DNA of 64,000 bases from positions 2,170,001 to 2,234,000 of the forward strand of contig JAHRHY010000006.1 of NCBI GenBank assembly GCA_019671135.1, read 5' to 3'. Shown piece by piece: positions 32,875-44,147 of the stretch; positions within the stretch are counted from its first letter, which is position 1, and each line of letters opens with the position of its first letter. This stretch comes from Linnemannia hyalina (lineage: Eukaryota; Mortierellomycota; Mortierellomycetes; Mortierellales; Mortierellaceae). Both the position numbers and the translations under genes were made by a program. The notes below the pieces were generated by a model, which had not been told where the DNA came from, searched no databases, and saw nothing but the letters and a program-made list of their open reading frames with translations.

Positions 32875-32942
32875 ACATAGAAAAATAAAGAGATATTCCT
32901 GTCCAGATGACATATTTTCTTACACGCCACAAACTCACATCT

Positions 32943-33505
32943 TTATTCATTATCTCTACGTTGACACGGCCATGGGATGTAAGGGGCCTCAAAGGTAGGA
33001 ACAATAAAGCCGTTCACCACCAGTGGGGTGTCGAGAGCCTTCTTGAGGACCTCGTCCGAGGCGAAGCTGAAGTGATAATCATTCCTCTCCCAGTCGATGA
33101 ACGAGGTCATCCTAGGGAAAGTGGCGGCGATCTGCGTCAGAAGATCCTTATGAGGAATCTCGACAAGATACTTGGGGACAGCCATGAAATGGCCACCTCT
33201 AACCCTGGAGAACCGGGCCGGATACGGGTCGTGTTGCCCCATACAGATTTGGCACTTGACTTGGCGGATGTCCGCAGATACCGCCTTCGACGGTCCTTTG
33301 CCGTTGGAGACCATAGCGGCATAAGAGATCTTCTTGGGTTCGGGAGGAGTGTCCTTAGTGGCGGACACTGAAGGGACGTTGTTGGGGGGAGAGTTGAAGT
33401 GGCTGCGGTGGTGGCTTGGGAAACAGCACTAGGATGTTGATCGGAATGAGCCTTCATCAGCTCATTGCGAGGTTCCATGGGATGACTAGTGGTGGCGCCT
33501 TCCAT
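32943..33505 (-). pseudogene. Retrotransposon ORF1-like relic (frame-shifted)
   Basis: Two overlapping minus-strand frames make one ~187-residue protein. The first starts at 33505 (MEGATTSHPMEPRNELMKAH) and the second runs to 32943; they join at a C6 run near 33390 (GGGGGG on the + strand), where a one-base change would restore continuity. The C-terminal 141 residues look like the N-terminal/ORF1 region of fungal non-LTR retroelements: KKISYAAMVSNGKGPSK, then FMAVPKYLVEIPHKDLL, SFIDWERNDYHFSFAS and the closing VVNGFIVPTFEAPYIPW. That assignment is by general pattern, not a clear domain hit. No reverse transcriptase follows downstream, so the element is at best a fragment. A captured host gene remains possible. 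Confidence 0.45.
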
Positions 33506-33749
33506 CCTGGGGACTCGAGAATGGTATGGGTGGCGAGGGAGTGGCAAGAGGATTCTTTTGATGTATCTTTCGAGGGCGCTCTCTCTCTCTGGATTTAGGT
33601 CAAGTTCAAAGGAAAAGAAATAGGCACAAAGCGTGGTGGGACTGAATGCCTTGTGGGCAAAGTTGATTGTCTTGGTGCACGTGATGTTCGCCACCAAAAA
33701 ATGTTGTTTACCTTTGTGAGACCGGCCAATGCGCGACTTGTTTTCTGTT

Positions 33750-33787
33750 GAAGCTGTGAGGAGCAGCGACAATTGTAGGTTCCGAAC
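33750..33787. repeat. Right copy of the imperfect direct repeat
   Basis: Partner of the copy at 32828-32874, lacking the 11-nt insertion. The resemblance continues slightly leftwards (TTTTCTGTTG here against TTTCTTCCGTTT there). Confidence 0.75.
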
Positions 33788-33794
33788 GGGAATG

Positions 33795-35781
33795 TGAATG
33801 GTGTATGGGTGTTGCAAGAGTCTGCCATTTTGTCTGCTTATCAAAGGAATAAAATGATGTGCGAGAAAAAAAAAAAATAAAAAAAAGAGGACAAAAAAGA
33901 ACTGCGGGGTAGCATTCAGGTTTGCACGTAAGGGACATTCGGTTTCGAAGGAGGGGAAAAATGTGAGAAAGCTACCCTCGTAACAGCCTGCCAATACTAA
34001 CTACTCTCCTCCCACCAATTATTTTTCAGGTGGTAATAGTGATCTGATAAGCAAGTAGAGGGTTGGAAAGGTTGCGATTAAAAAATAAAAGAAATGGCTA
34101 CAAAAAAGGGCCACATCAATGCTTTCACTTGTGATTTGGTTTGACGCCAAATTAGGTCCACCCCTGACGCCTTGTATTGTTTCTTTGACAAGTTGTATGA
34201 GTGAACATTCGAGAAGTAAAATTAAAAGAGCGTTGGGGGCAACAGAGAGCTCGCGCAAGTAGTGCAATGGGAGCAGTCAAACACTGGAAGTACCTAGACG
34301 AACGAGCAAAAAAAGCGAAAGGCGGAGAGTGGAAAAATGTGTCAAAGTGAAAAGAAGCTCCATTGGAAGCGATGGAAAGTATGTCAACGAAAACAATTAT
34401 TGAAGACATTTGTTGGTGATGATAACGAAGATACGACCACATATATTATCCAGAAGTTTGTCCTTTTGACAAGCATAATAGGCTGGCACGAACAGTAGCA
34501 GAGCATGATGTCCCTGGTCCAATTTCTTGACAGTCAGCAATGAATTGACAGCGAGGGTGGGCGTCGAGCAACTTTTTGTTCATTTGCACGGCGCAGTTTT
34601 CCCTCCGAGGCCCCTGTTCTTCCTATTCTTTCTTTTGTCACAATGCATAAAGGAACGATGCCCCGAGTCTTTTTTTTATCTTTTTGACAGCTCTCGTCTC
34701 GCCTGTCAGAATTAAAATAGCGCAAAGCTGAGTTTTGAGTTTTCGTTGTTTGCGGCATTTTCCAAACGGGAGAAAAGCAGGAAGGAAAAGGACGGATGAT
34801 GAGGGCTTTGGAACATGTCAAAAGTGAGGCATTTTTTTGACAACCTTGCTGTGACCAATCACCATGCATACACGATAATGACAACCTCCCCTTTCTCTCT
34901 GTTCCCTCTGTCTTTGCTCTCCCTACTTGTTCCATTATTCCCCCTACTTGAATGCGGCGCATTTTCATTTCACGTCTCGTGCTCTTCTTTTCATGCACGG
35001 GTCCGCATGAAGAATGAGAGAGCGGGAGAGAGTGACGGGACTCGGATAGGTCGGTAGCTGGGTGTCATTTCCCTTTTTCTCTTTGGGTTTGTTGACACCA
35101 GGATGACATCAACTCGGCATTGATTCCACAGGATATCAGACATTGTACCATTGCCCCACCCGGTGCAACGGACATCACCCTTCTTGTCGTTATTTGTGGT
35201 CATTCACAACTTACTTACTCATTCACTCGTCCCATTCAATTCCTTCTATCCTTCCATTCCCTTCCTTTCATGCCCTGCCTTTTCCCTTCCCTTGTGTTTG
35301 TTTATTCCCCCATTCTTATTTTTGACATACTTCAACCTTGTCAAGTGTTTGCTCTCTCTATCCCCTTCTTCTTTCTCGCCCCCAGAAACCCCATCTCAAT
35401 CCTCCCTGGCAACTCCATAAAAGGACCAGCCTTGCCCCCCTCTTCTTTTTTTTGTTTTTCTTCACTGCTATCATACCTTACCCTTGTTCAATTGGTCCCC
35501 CTCTCCTTGTACTCTCTCCCGTTTCTCCCCTCGCCTTCTCCCTCTCCCTCTCCCCTCTCCCCTCTCCTTCTCCTTCTCCCCTTCCTCTGGAGAAAAGAAA
35601 AAGAAGTGGTGTGATTCCTCATTCGGTCATTCGTTCATTCACAACCTCCATTACCCTCTTTCCTCTCTTCACTCATTCATACATTCGCCCTTTTTGTTAA
35701 TGCGGGCCGAATCCGACAATTAATACCCCCACCAATACACATACCTTTCACGCTCAGTAATAACAGGACAAGGAAACAAAA
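33795..35781. other. Spacer and pyrimidine-rich leader of the zinc transporter gene
   Basis: The left part is A-rich noncoding sequence. From about 35200 to 35700 the + strand becomes strongly CT-rich and gives only Ser/Pro/Leu-biased frames. This resembles the blocks upstream of other genes here and probably contains the promoter and 5' leader of the transporter at 35782. No other gene was recognised. Confidence 0.5.
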
Positions 35782-37939
35782 ATGGCGCTCTCTCGGTCAG
35801 GAAAGATTGTTATCATGCTAGTGCTGAACATTGTAATGTTTCTAGCAGAGATCATTGTCGGCTACATGACGGGCTCCCTGGCGCTGATCGCCGATGCCTT
35901 CCATATGTTGTCCGATGTCCTCTCTCAAATCATCGCCCTCTATGCCATTCGTGTATGTATTCCTTGCTCCTTTGCCTCCTCTTCTTGTTGTCTTCTACCA
36001 CGGTCTCTACCCATGCATCCGTGTTGCTTAACAACCACCTGCTAACACAATTAGTTCGTGACAATTTTTTTCTTCGTGATAGCTGGCAGCAAAGACAAAG
36101 TGGCAGCCAACATTGTCGTACGGATGGCAGCGAGCAGAGTTGTTGGGAGCACTGTACAACGGAGTCTTCCTTCTCGCCCTTTGCCTCACCATTCTCCTGG
36201 ATGCCATCCAACGGTTCTTCAAGGCCGAAGGTACTCACAAAGCAATAGCAATAACAAACAATTATTTTGTCTTCACCCAACGATAACTTCTTGGTCCTAA
36301 AGTGGCCACAACATTTTCACAGAAACCCTCTCTCACAAACTAACGTCTACATTGCATTCCCTTTCTCTTTCCTAATAGTCATTGAGGATCCAAAGTTGGT
36401 GTTGATTGTCGGCGGTATTGGCTTGTTGTGCAACCTCCTCGGCTTGGTCCTGTTTCACGATCATGCTGGCCATGGGCACAGCCATGGTGGTCATAGCCAC
36501 AGTCATAGCCATAGTCACAGCCACTCACACGAGAAATCTCATTCCGAGAAACCAAAGGGCACGACCCAGACCTCCGTCTCTTCCCCGGTCTCGTCTTCCT
36601 CGGATAGTCCCAACTCTGATGACAGCACAGCAAAACCTTCACTCCGCTATGAATCATCGCTTGACAGGATCTCGCCTTTGAGTCAGACCAGTCTCCACAA
36701 CCTTCAACAGGCTGCCTTGGATGTCCAGAGACAGATGGAGAATGAGGAACGCCACCAACAGCAGGAGCAGGGATCGAGGAACGACAAGAGTGAGGTCGAT
36801 GAAACCGTTGTGGATGTCGACCATTCCCAACAGCACACGCATGGCGACAACCACAACCATGACGACCATGACCATAACCACGACCACGACCATGACCATG
36901 ATCACAGCCAAGACGACAAGAAGATCAAGAAGCCCACCGGCGTGGATCTCAACATGCGCGGTGTCTTCTTGCACGTCCTAGGAGATGCTTTGGGCTCTGT
37001 TGGCGTCATCTTTTCCGCGCTTTTCATCTGGTTGACGGACTTTTCATGGAAGCAGTACATGGATCCTATCGTTAGGTAAAAGAATAGATCATGCTCGTTG
37101 TTACTACCATTTAAGAAATGACGCATGCTAACCTTTTTTTTCTTGTTGCTTCGTCTTTTCCCTCTCTCTTTCTTCACTCATCCCCCACTACCCTTTTCGC
37201 TTTGCCTCCTCTCTTTCTTTCATAAAGTATTTTTATTACGGGAATCATCATCCACACGGCATGGCCTCTCGTCCGGTCCGCTTCATTCATCCTCCTCCAG
37301 GGTGTCCCCGTCGGTGTCGACATTGAAGAGATCCGTACAGAGATCAAGGCTATCCCCGACGTGATCTCGATCCATGACCTGCATATTTGGCAATTGACCA
37401 ACATCAAGATGGTCTCATCCCTCCATGTCCTCGTCACCAACCAAGAGGCCTTTGAGCGCGTTTCGAGGGCTGTCAAGACCATTATGCATCGTGCTGGTGT
37501 GCATTCTACGACTATTCAGCCAGAGTTCCCTGGAATGCATCCATATCTGTCGCAGGCCATCAAGTCGAAAGATACACTGAGGTTGAGGAAGTGCTTCTCG
37601 GAGGATGATACCAAGCATTTGTTGGCGACTGAGTCCTCTCCTTCTTTTGGTGGTGCTATGGCAGCGCAGAGTGGGGAGTCTTTGCCGGGTGGGTCGTCGA
37701 GTCAGCCCATGTTTACGCTGCAAGGCCCTGATGGTAACCCCGTTGCTGTTGCTGCTGCACCCGAGACTGTCGCCGTTGATGGTGCTGGAGCTGGTAATGT
37801 TGAGCAGGTGCCTGGCAGCAGTTTGATCCTTATTCCTGACGACGAGATCAAGGATGATTTGAACTGTGCACTCCTCTGTGCCGACGGCGAGGAGGCCTGT
37901 GATGTCGGTAGCTGTTGCACACTACCCGTCAAAAGGTAG
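35782..37939 (+). CDS. CDF-family zinc transporter (Zrc1/Cot1-like)
   Basis: Four exons: 35782-35952, 36083-36230, 36379-37075 and 37228-37939, all GT-AG, giving about 575 aa. The start MALSRSGKIVIMLVLNIVMF leads into TM1-2 with the metal-site pattern ADAFHMLSD (His41, Asp45). Exon 2 supplies the typical WQRAELLGALYNGVFLLALC segment, exon 3 TM4 and TM5, the latter with the second HxxxD site (LHVLGDALGSVGVIF), and exon 4 TM6 and the cytosolic domain (DVISIHDLHIWQLT). The TM4-TM5 loop holds two His clusters (GHSHGGHSHSHS near residue 145; HNHDDHDHNHDHDHDHDHS near 265) separated by a long Ser-rich insert, so it is longer than usual. The tail ends in a Cys-containing segment (CDVGSCCTLPVKR). Zrc1/Cot1 proteins load Zn2+ or Co2+ into the vacuole by H+ antiport; the same role is inferred. 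Confidence 0.92.
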
Positions 37940-38184
37940 AAATCCTCTGTAGATTATTTATTTTTTTTCTGTTTGTTACCACGGTCCACTCTTATTTAGG
38001 ATGAACTAAGAAAAGCGTTTTCTCATCCCCCACAGCTATTTCCATTTCAAAAACTTATTAAAAGAAAAAAGTAGAATGCATATGTATTTACAAGTTTTGT
38101 TTTTGATTGAGAAGAAAGAGAAACTACATGTCTGAGGTGATGTGTAGTATTAAAATGGGAAGGCAAGAGAGAGAAAGGGGGGCC

Positions 38185-39470
38185 TTAGGAAAGGATCTTC
38201 TTGAGCTCTGCCTTCTGGGCAGCGGTCAATGTAGTTGGGAACTTGACATCAAACTTGACAATCAAATCACCCTTCTGACCCGGCTTCTTTGAAATCGGCA
38301 TGCCCTCCCCCGGGAACCTTTCCTCCTGGCCCGGTTGTGTAATCTTCGAACTGCTCGCAGAAACCGGCAATGACCGACCATCAAGCGTCTTGACAACCTT
38401 CGAAAACCCACCCGTCAAGGCCTCAAGCAACGTCAATTCCAAAGTCATCACCAGATCATCTCCCTTCCTCGTAAAAACCGGATGGGGCTTCTCTTCGAGT
38501 GTAAAGACAATATCCTGGATAGCCCCGTTGGGGTACTCGTCACCTTCGCGAGGGAAACGAATCTTGGTACCGGCTTTCCAACCGGGTTTGACGTCAATGG
38601 TGAGGATCTTGTCGGAGGTGCGGCCACTGGCAGGGTTGGTGACTTTTCGGGTGACTTTGAGGCGTTTTGTGACGCCCTTGGCCAGGTCTTCGAGGGAGAC
38701 GGCCAGGGTTCGTTCCAATGCTGGAGGTTTCTCAGGCTCGGGGCGGTGTTGTGCTGGTCTAGCTCGTCGACCGCCACCTGGCATGCCTCCCATACCTCCC
38801 ATACCTCCGGGCATACCACCGCGGCCTCCAAACCCACCCCCACCGCCCATATCATCCTCCTCATCCGCCCCCATCCCAGGCATCCCTCCCCCTCCACCAC
38901 CGCCAAAGGACGCAAAGAATTGCTTAAAGATATCCTCGGCATCCGTCGGTCTAAACCCACCAGCACCTCCTCCACCAGTCGAAAACGTATACGAAGGTCC
39001 TCCTCCACCACCACCAGGGAACCCTCCAAACCCACCACCGCCACCAAACCCACCAGCACCGGGAGGTGGGGGTCCGCCGCCCTTGAGACCTTCTTCACCG
39101 TATTGGTCATAGATTGCACGCTTGTCCTTGTCGGAGAGGACTTCGTATGCTTCTGAGATGTCGTGGAACTTTTTCTGTGCTTCCTTTGCCGAGTTCTAAA
39201 ACATCATTGCGATTTTTTTTGGTTGGTTGTGTGTGCCAATGAGATCAGTTGAAGAGTTAGTTGCATGTTTTTTTTTTTTTTTTGCCAAGGTAAAGTGGTG
39301 GTGGTGGTGGTGATGATGTGAAGACAGTGCATGCAAAGGATGAAGGGAAAAGAGAGGAAGGTTACCTTGTCGGGGTGGTATTTGAGAGCGAGTTTGCGGT
39401 AGGCCTTCTTGAGCTGGGACTCGTCTGCGTCCTTGGAGACCCCGAGGATTCCGTAGTAATCTGCGCCCAT
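38185..39470 (-). CDS. DnaJ/Hsp40 co-chaperone, class B (Sis1/DNAJB1-like)
   Basis: Two exons on the minus strand, 39470-39366 and 39195-38185, giving 371 aa. The J domain begins at residue 1 ([17 protein letters not shown]) with HPD at residues 32-34; the intron falls exactly after KYHPDK. A long Gly/Phe/Pro-rich linker follows, then the two C-terminal beta-domains ([58 protein letters not shown]). There is no CxxCxGxG zinc finger, so it is class B, and the first beta-domain matches Sis1/DNAJB1. It ends KKILS. The expected role is to deliver substrates to cytosolic Hsp70 and stimulate its ATPase. A 270-codon open frame on the opposite strand is a composition artefact. The 170-nt intron contains (GGT)n and a T16 run. 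PARN is divergent, 690 bp away. Confidence 0.93.
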
Positions 39471-40158
39471 CTTTTGCTATGTATCTGTCGTGTGAAAGAG
39501 TAGGACGAAAGTAGTATCCTGTGTGTGTGAGAGAGAGAGAGGGAGAGGGTGAGGGAGAGAGTGAAGAAGGAAAAAAGGAAGGAGGGACGGGTGAAGTGAG
39601 GACGAAGGAAAAGAGTGGTGCTATCAAGCTCATGGCATATATTTTTTTTCTTGTCTCAAACATCACACATCAGCCAGTCAGACTCTTAAGGAGCACAGGC
39701 ATCGCGTTTATCCGTTGGTAGCCTGACAAGCGAGACACCATACGCGATACAACACCGTGTCAGTGTTAATGCAATGGAGGGATAGGTGTACAGTACATGG
39801 CTAGTCCCGCTCATGTTTCTTCCATGGTATGGCGTGGCATGGTAGCACCAAACAAACAACTTGACCAAGGTGCTGAGCTCAATTTTGCTCTCGTGTCCTC
39901 CCTCTGGCCACCACGTTTTTTTTTGTTACAAAGTAATGCACGAAGCCCATAAATGTGATGTGACGCGCTTCTGAAGCCACGCCTACAAGGTTGAGGCGAC
40001 CAACAACAACGCTCCTTTACAACTTAACTATCTGCTTGCGATCTTCCAGAACACAGAGAACGACTAATCACCACTCAAACAGCCCTTGCTAGATCAGATC
40101 AACCTCTCGCAGACACCCAAACACCGGACAACAGCAACCAACGATCAAATAACACAGG
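39471..40158. other. Divergent promoter region between DnaJ and PARN genes
   Basis: 688 bp between two head-to-head starts. The left half is GA-rich, i.e. CT-rich on the DnaJ coding strand, as expected for its leader. A TTCCAGAA near 40044-40051, one heat-shock-element-like half pair, lies on the PARN side; alone it is weak evidence of heat control. No gene seen. Confidence 0.5.
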
Positions 40159-43014
40159 ATGGAGATTCTCAAGGAGGATTTCGAGGCAAAGTTCCCAGTG
40201 CTCCAAAAGGCAATCTCAAAGTGCGACTTCATCTCCATGGACACCGAAATGTCTGGCCTCTCCACCCCCCAAAACTCCCACCGCCACCCTGACAGTCTCC
40301 CTACCCGCTACTCAAAAGTTTCTGCCAGCGCCAACGAGTTTCTGGTGGTCCAACTCGGAATCTGTTGTTTCACTTGGTCCGACCAGCTGGGTGCCTATGA
40401 GGCTCAACCCTTCAACTTTCCTTGTTTTCCTTCGAATGACGATGAGGCCAAGTCCGGGGAGAGGTTCTTTGCGAGTCAGAGTACCAGTTTGGAGTTTTTG
40501 TTGAAGAACCATTTTGATTTCAACAAGTGGATTCGTCATGGGATTCCCTACTTGACGAGGAAGGAGGAGGAGGATTATATTGTCAAGAAGACCGAGAAGG
40601 AGAAGGCTTTCGCCAACTCGAGCCAGAATGACATCCCTATCGATGACCGCAACAGATCCTTTATTGAGTCTACAATGTAAGTCGTTTTACACAACGCGCT
40701 CATGTATATCCTACCCCCATAACAAACACGCTCAGTGCCTAACCCTATCTCACGCTCAAATCTATATAGCGCGAAAATTAAGGAATGGCTGGCTAGCACA
40801 AGCGAACTCACCAACGAGGAATTGACCATCCCCGCCAACAACGCCTTCTACAGGAGATTGGTCCATCAGATCATCAGGACAGAATTCAAGAGCGAACTCG
40901 ACAGCTCATCCAACGCACACGAGCGCACCATGACCCTCCGACGCATGACGGAAAAGATCAGGAAGGAGAAGGAGGAGGCCAAGATTGCCAGGCCACCCAA
41001 GCTCAACCTTCGCAGGGTACTTGATTTAATCTCGGAGGCCAAGAAGCCCCTCATTGGACACAACTGCTTCTTGGATCTCATGCAAATTACGCAGCAGTTT
41101 CTGTGGGATTTGCCGTTTGATCTGGATGACTGGAAGCGCGCTTTGAGCCTCGAGTGGAAGACGTAAGTTTCTTTTTTTTTGTCTTGGGTCGTGGTGTTTT
41201 TGTTTGTTGAAAGTATGGTGCGACATGACTATTTTGTCCACATATTAACAAGTTAAGTCTCAACCTTTGTACGATAGTGTGATTGATACAAAGCACCTTG
41301 CGACACACCCTTTGATTAAGCAGCACTTGGACAACTCGGGACTCGATCTGGTCGACAGGACAGTACAGAGGCGCCCCTTTTCTACTGTCGGACCCAAAAT
41401 CGGTACGATTCATGCTTTTTTTTGCCTGCTGTTCGCTTCCTGTGATGAAGGTGTTTTGGCCATGATATTAACATCTGACGCGTGTTATGACTGAACTAAT
41501 TAGTGATGGCAAAGAACTATGACCGCTATGTAATTGAGCCTGTCATGGAGAATGAGATCGCCTCGTCTCATGTGCCTGGCAACTTCATTACTGGCTTTGT
41601 CCGCAACGACCGCAACCCACCCAAGAGCAGCGATGCTCCTGCCGCTGCTGCGTCTAACGCACCAGCCGACGTCGGTTCAAAGACTCCAGAAGTCGACGCC
41701 GCTTCTACCCCTGCCACCGCAACAGACACTCCCCCCGTTGCTAAGCCCGCTGCTGCTCCTGCAGACCCTGCTCCCATTTCTGGAAATAGCAACGCGAAAT
41801 ACCATGAAGCTGGATACGACGCTTTTATCACAGGGCAAGCGTACCTCCGTTTTGCAGGATATATCCTCAAAGAGCGCCAGAGAATGGAAGACGAGGAATT
41901 GGAGCATGCACGGAAAAAGCGCAGAGTCGGCAGTTCGGATGGCTTGAGCATAGAGGTTGATGCAGCGTCGGTCACTCAGGGAGATACCAACGAGGTCAAG
42001 ACTATTGAGAAGGCTACCGAGGCGACGGCCACTGAGGACAGGGACACGGAGGTCGAGGATGGAGAGGTTGAGGAGACACCGATGGAGAAGGAGGCGATCC
42101 TGGAGAAGCGGAAGCGTGAGATTATGGAGAACCCAACACACGACTTTTTGGCGGACAAGGAGTTGCAGGAGTACTACAACAAGTTACATGTGATGCGGTC
42201 TGATTTCCCCATCCTGAACTTGGCTGGTCCCGACCCAGAGCCCGAGGAGCGCCCATACTCATACATGCTCCGAAACATCCACTCGTCGATCCAGTCTTCG
42301 ACGCTGTTCCACCTCTTTGAGCAGTACAACCCTTACACCTTCACATGGGCAGATGACAACACTGCCTGGTTCCAGATCAGCAAGTTTGCACCTGGACCTC
42401 CCGGCGAAGAGTCGGAGAGACTGCCCTATGAACTCAAGCCTTTGCCTCTTGGTCGTCTTGGAGAAGAGTACGTCAATCCCTTCTATCTTGGAGATGATGT
42501 CAAGGCTGTACAAGGGCGCAATATGGGCGTTATTTCCGAAGCTGCAAACATCGAGATCCTTTCGTGGAAGCAGTGGTATGATGAAAAGGAAGTACGAGAG
42601 CGTCAGCAGCGTGAGGCTGAGAGAGCACAGAGGGAGTCACAGGGGTCTCAGCCCCAACAGTTCCGCAAGAATCCATTGAAGAAGCCCTACCGAGCTCCCT
42701 TCACACCTCCAGGTATGACGACTCCCTTTCTTCTTTAGCAGTGTTTTTGTTTATCATATTTTGGTTTGAGTTTTGTCATTTTATTCTATGCGCTAAAAAA
42801 GCGGATGACATAACTTACTAACTTTACTCGTGTCACCCTTTTCATTGCTACGCTCTGCTCGGTAATTATTTTAGTGTCGACACCCACATCTGATTCGCCT
42901 GGAGCCATTGCTGCTGCTGCCCCTGTTTTCCCCAACAACAACAACAACAACAGCAACAACGACAACAAGGCCGAAGCTGTTGCGGGAAGCAAGCGCAAGC
43001 ATGATGGAGAATGA
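40159..43014 (+). CDS. PARN-like poly(A)-specific 3' exoribonuclease
   Basis: Five exons: 40159-40676, 40770-41162, 41278-41402, 41504-42712 and 42875-43014, giving about 794 aa. The DEDDh catalytic set is visible: Asp28 and Glu30 in FISMDTEMSG (the same numbers as I recall for human PARN), Asp275 in IGHNCFLDLMQ, and His446/Asp451 in YHEAGYDAFITG. Other PARN hallmarks are FNFPCFP, FDFNKWIRHGIPYL and DTKHLATHP. An R3H-like segment occupies residues ~180-260. A large Ala/Pro/Thr-rich insert lies just before the last catalytic motif (about 372-440), and a charged, Glu-rich insert follows it. The C-terminus has an Asn run, then KRKHDGE, a possible nuclear localisation signal. The enzyme shortens poly(A) tails and trims noncoding RNAs. 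Exon 1 ends inside a codon, and exon 4 would end MTTPFLL without splicing, so the last exon is inferred. Confidence 0.9.
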
Positions 43015-43427
43015 GAACGAGGATGCGAGTAATAGTGTGTTTCCGTCGTCATGTTCGGTCAATGTATCATATTTTCTTTTTGTTTTCCTTCTTTCGAAAA
43101 GTAAATGGAGGGGTGATGCGAATACTGTTTGGATTACGACTGTGGGATCTTTGGTTTATGTACCATTGTGAGAGTACATGTACCTTTGATAACCTTTTTG
43201 TGCCAAGGGGGGTTTCTCATCAATCGAGTCATGGAACGTTGTAAAGTTGCAACATGATGATGCTTGATTATTATTATTATTATTACTATTTTTTTGGCAG
43301 GGTGGAATTCCTGACATCGTGTGTCATTTGGTCTGTGCGACGTAGTAGCAAATAACACTATCCTTCCTGGAATGACGCGTCCATGATGAGCCAAAGAGAC
43401 CCTGGTAAAAAAGGTCCATTATTTTAG
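43015..43427. other. 3' region of PARN and upstream of the small basic gene
   Basis: T-rich noncoding sequence with a short ATT run (43269-43287). It holds the PARN 3' UTR and the proximal promoter of the next gene. I see no further coding sequence. Confidence 0.5.
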
Positions 43428-43435
43428 TATATAAA
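43428..43435 (+). promoter_or_regulatory. TATA box (TATATAAA)
   Basis: A strong TATA match 150 bp upstream of the ATG of the small Arg/His/Gly-rich protein, correctly oriented and followed by a pyrimidine-containing start region around 43450-43490. TATA promoters of this quality often drive highly expressed or inducible genes. Confidence 0.6.
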
Positions 43436-43517
43436 TGCAATGAAGGTTGGCTATCTTCTTCATTATCTTTCGACACTTCAAACCTCAACATCTTTCACAC
43501 AAACCATCCCCCTACAA

Positions 43518-43576
43518 CACAAACACAAACACAAACACAAACAAAAACACAAACACAAACACAAACACAAACACAA
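43518..43576 (+). repeat. (ACAAAC)n repeat forming a CAA-rich 5' leader
   Basis: About nine copies of ACAAAC with one ACAAAA variant, ending just before the ATG at 43585. If transcription starts near 43460, the repeat makes up most of the 5' UTR. It is G- and T-free and should be unstructured. Confidence 0.85.
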
Positions 43577-43584
43577 AGACCATA

Positions 43585-43926
43585 ATGCCACTTTTCAACC
43601 GTCGCCCCGTCGTTCAACAAGCAGGCTACCAAGCCCGCCCCTCTCCCATGACCCGTCTTAAGCTCATGTTTGCCCCCCGTCATACCCACACCGCCGGCGG
43701 TGGAGCTGCCGCCCCACGTCGTCGTAAAGGACTGTTCTCTTCCCGTCGCCGTCATCATGGTGCTGGCGTTGCGGTGCCAGTTGGAGGAGGCGGTGGGGGT
43801 GCTCATCCCCGTCGTAGGTCGACTTTGGCGTCGTTGACGGCTTTGTTCTCAAGGAGGCGTGGTGCCCCTCGTCATCATCACGCGGGTGGTGTGGGCGCTG
43901 GTGGACGTACTCACGTTGTTGTGTAA
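43585..43926 (+). CDS. Small Arg/His/Gly-rich basic protein, uncharacterised
   Basis: A 113-aa single-exon protein starting MPLFNRRPVVQQAGYQARP, following a clear TATA box and a CAA-rich leader. An Leu/Met-Phe core beside arginines recurs four times: PLFNRR (near residue 3), LMFAPRH (near 27), GLFSSRRRHH (near 49) and ALFSRRRGAPRHHH (near 83), separated by Gly/Ala/Val spacers including a six-Gly run. The composition is very basic, with no membrane segment and no signal peptide. I do not recognise a named family, although short LF-x-R/K-rich proteins of this general look occur in many fungi as stress- or differentiation-associated genes (loose recollection). Upstream codons up to 43447 are open in the same frame but encode only the repeat leader, so I placed the start at the ATG in CATAATGCC. 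Nucleic-acid binding is plausible but unproven. Confidence 0.75.
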   Translation: MPLFNRRPVVQQAGYQARPSPMTRLKLMFAPRHTHTAGGGAAAPRRRKGLFSSRRRHHGAGVAVPVGGGGGGAHPRRRSTLASLTALFSRRRGAPRHHHAGGVGAGGRTHVVV

Positions 43927-44147
43927 ATCTATTTACCATTTCTCATTGACCCCCCACCCCCTTCCTTCTTAATACCTAATCTTTTTTTCTGTTCATCCAC
44001 CAAACATCGTAACAAAAATAAAAACGTTTCTTATTATTTTATTAAATGTTGTTTTTCTGCAAAGGGAAACGGGGAGGAGGAGGGGTTGGGTAGAGTGGAG
44101 CAGGGGGGTGGGAGGTAGAAAGAGGAGTAGGAGAGGAAGGAAATATC

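Noticed and set aside
38300..39112. 270-codon + strand open frame rich in Pro, Gly and Ser
   Set aside because: It is antisense to the DnaJ Gly/Phe-rich region; its composition is the mirror of GGN codons and it has no domain of its own.
40044..40051. TTCCAGAA as a heat-shock element between DnaJ and PARN genes
   Set aside because: Only two inverted half-sites, located close to the PARN start rather than near the DnaJ promoter; too weak to claim heat regulation.
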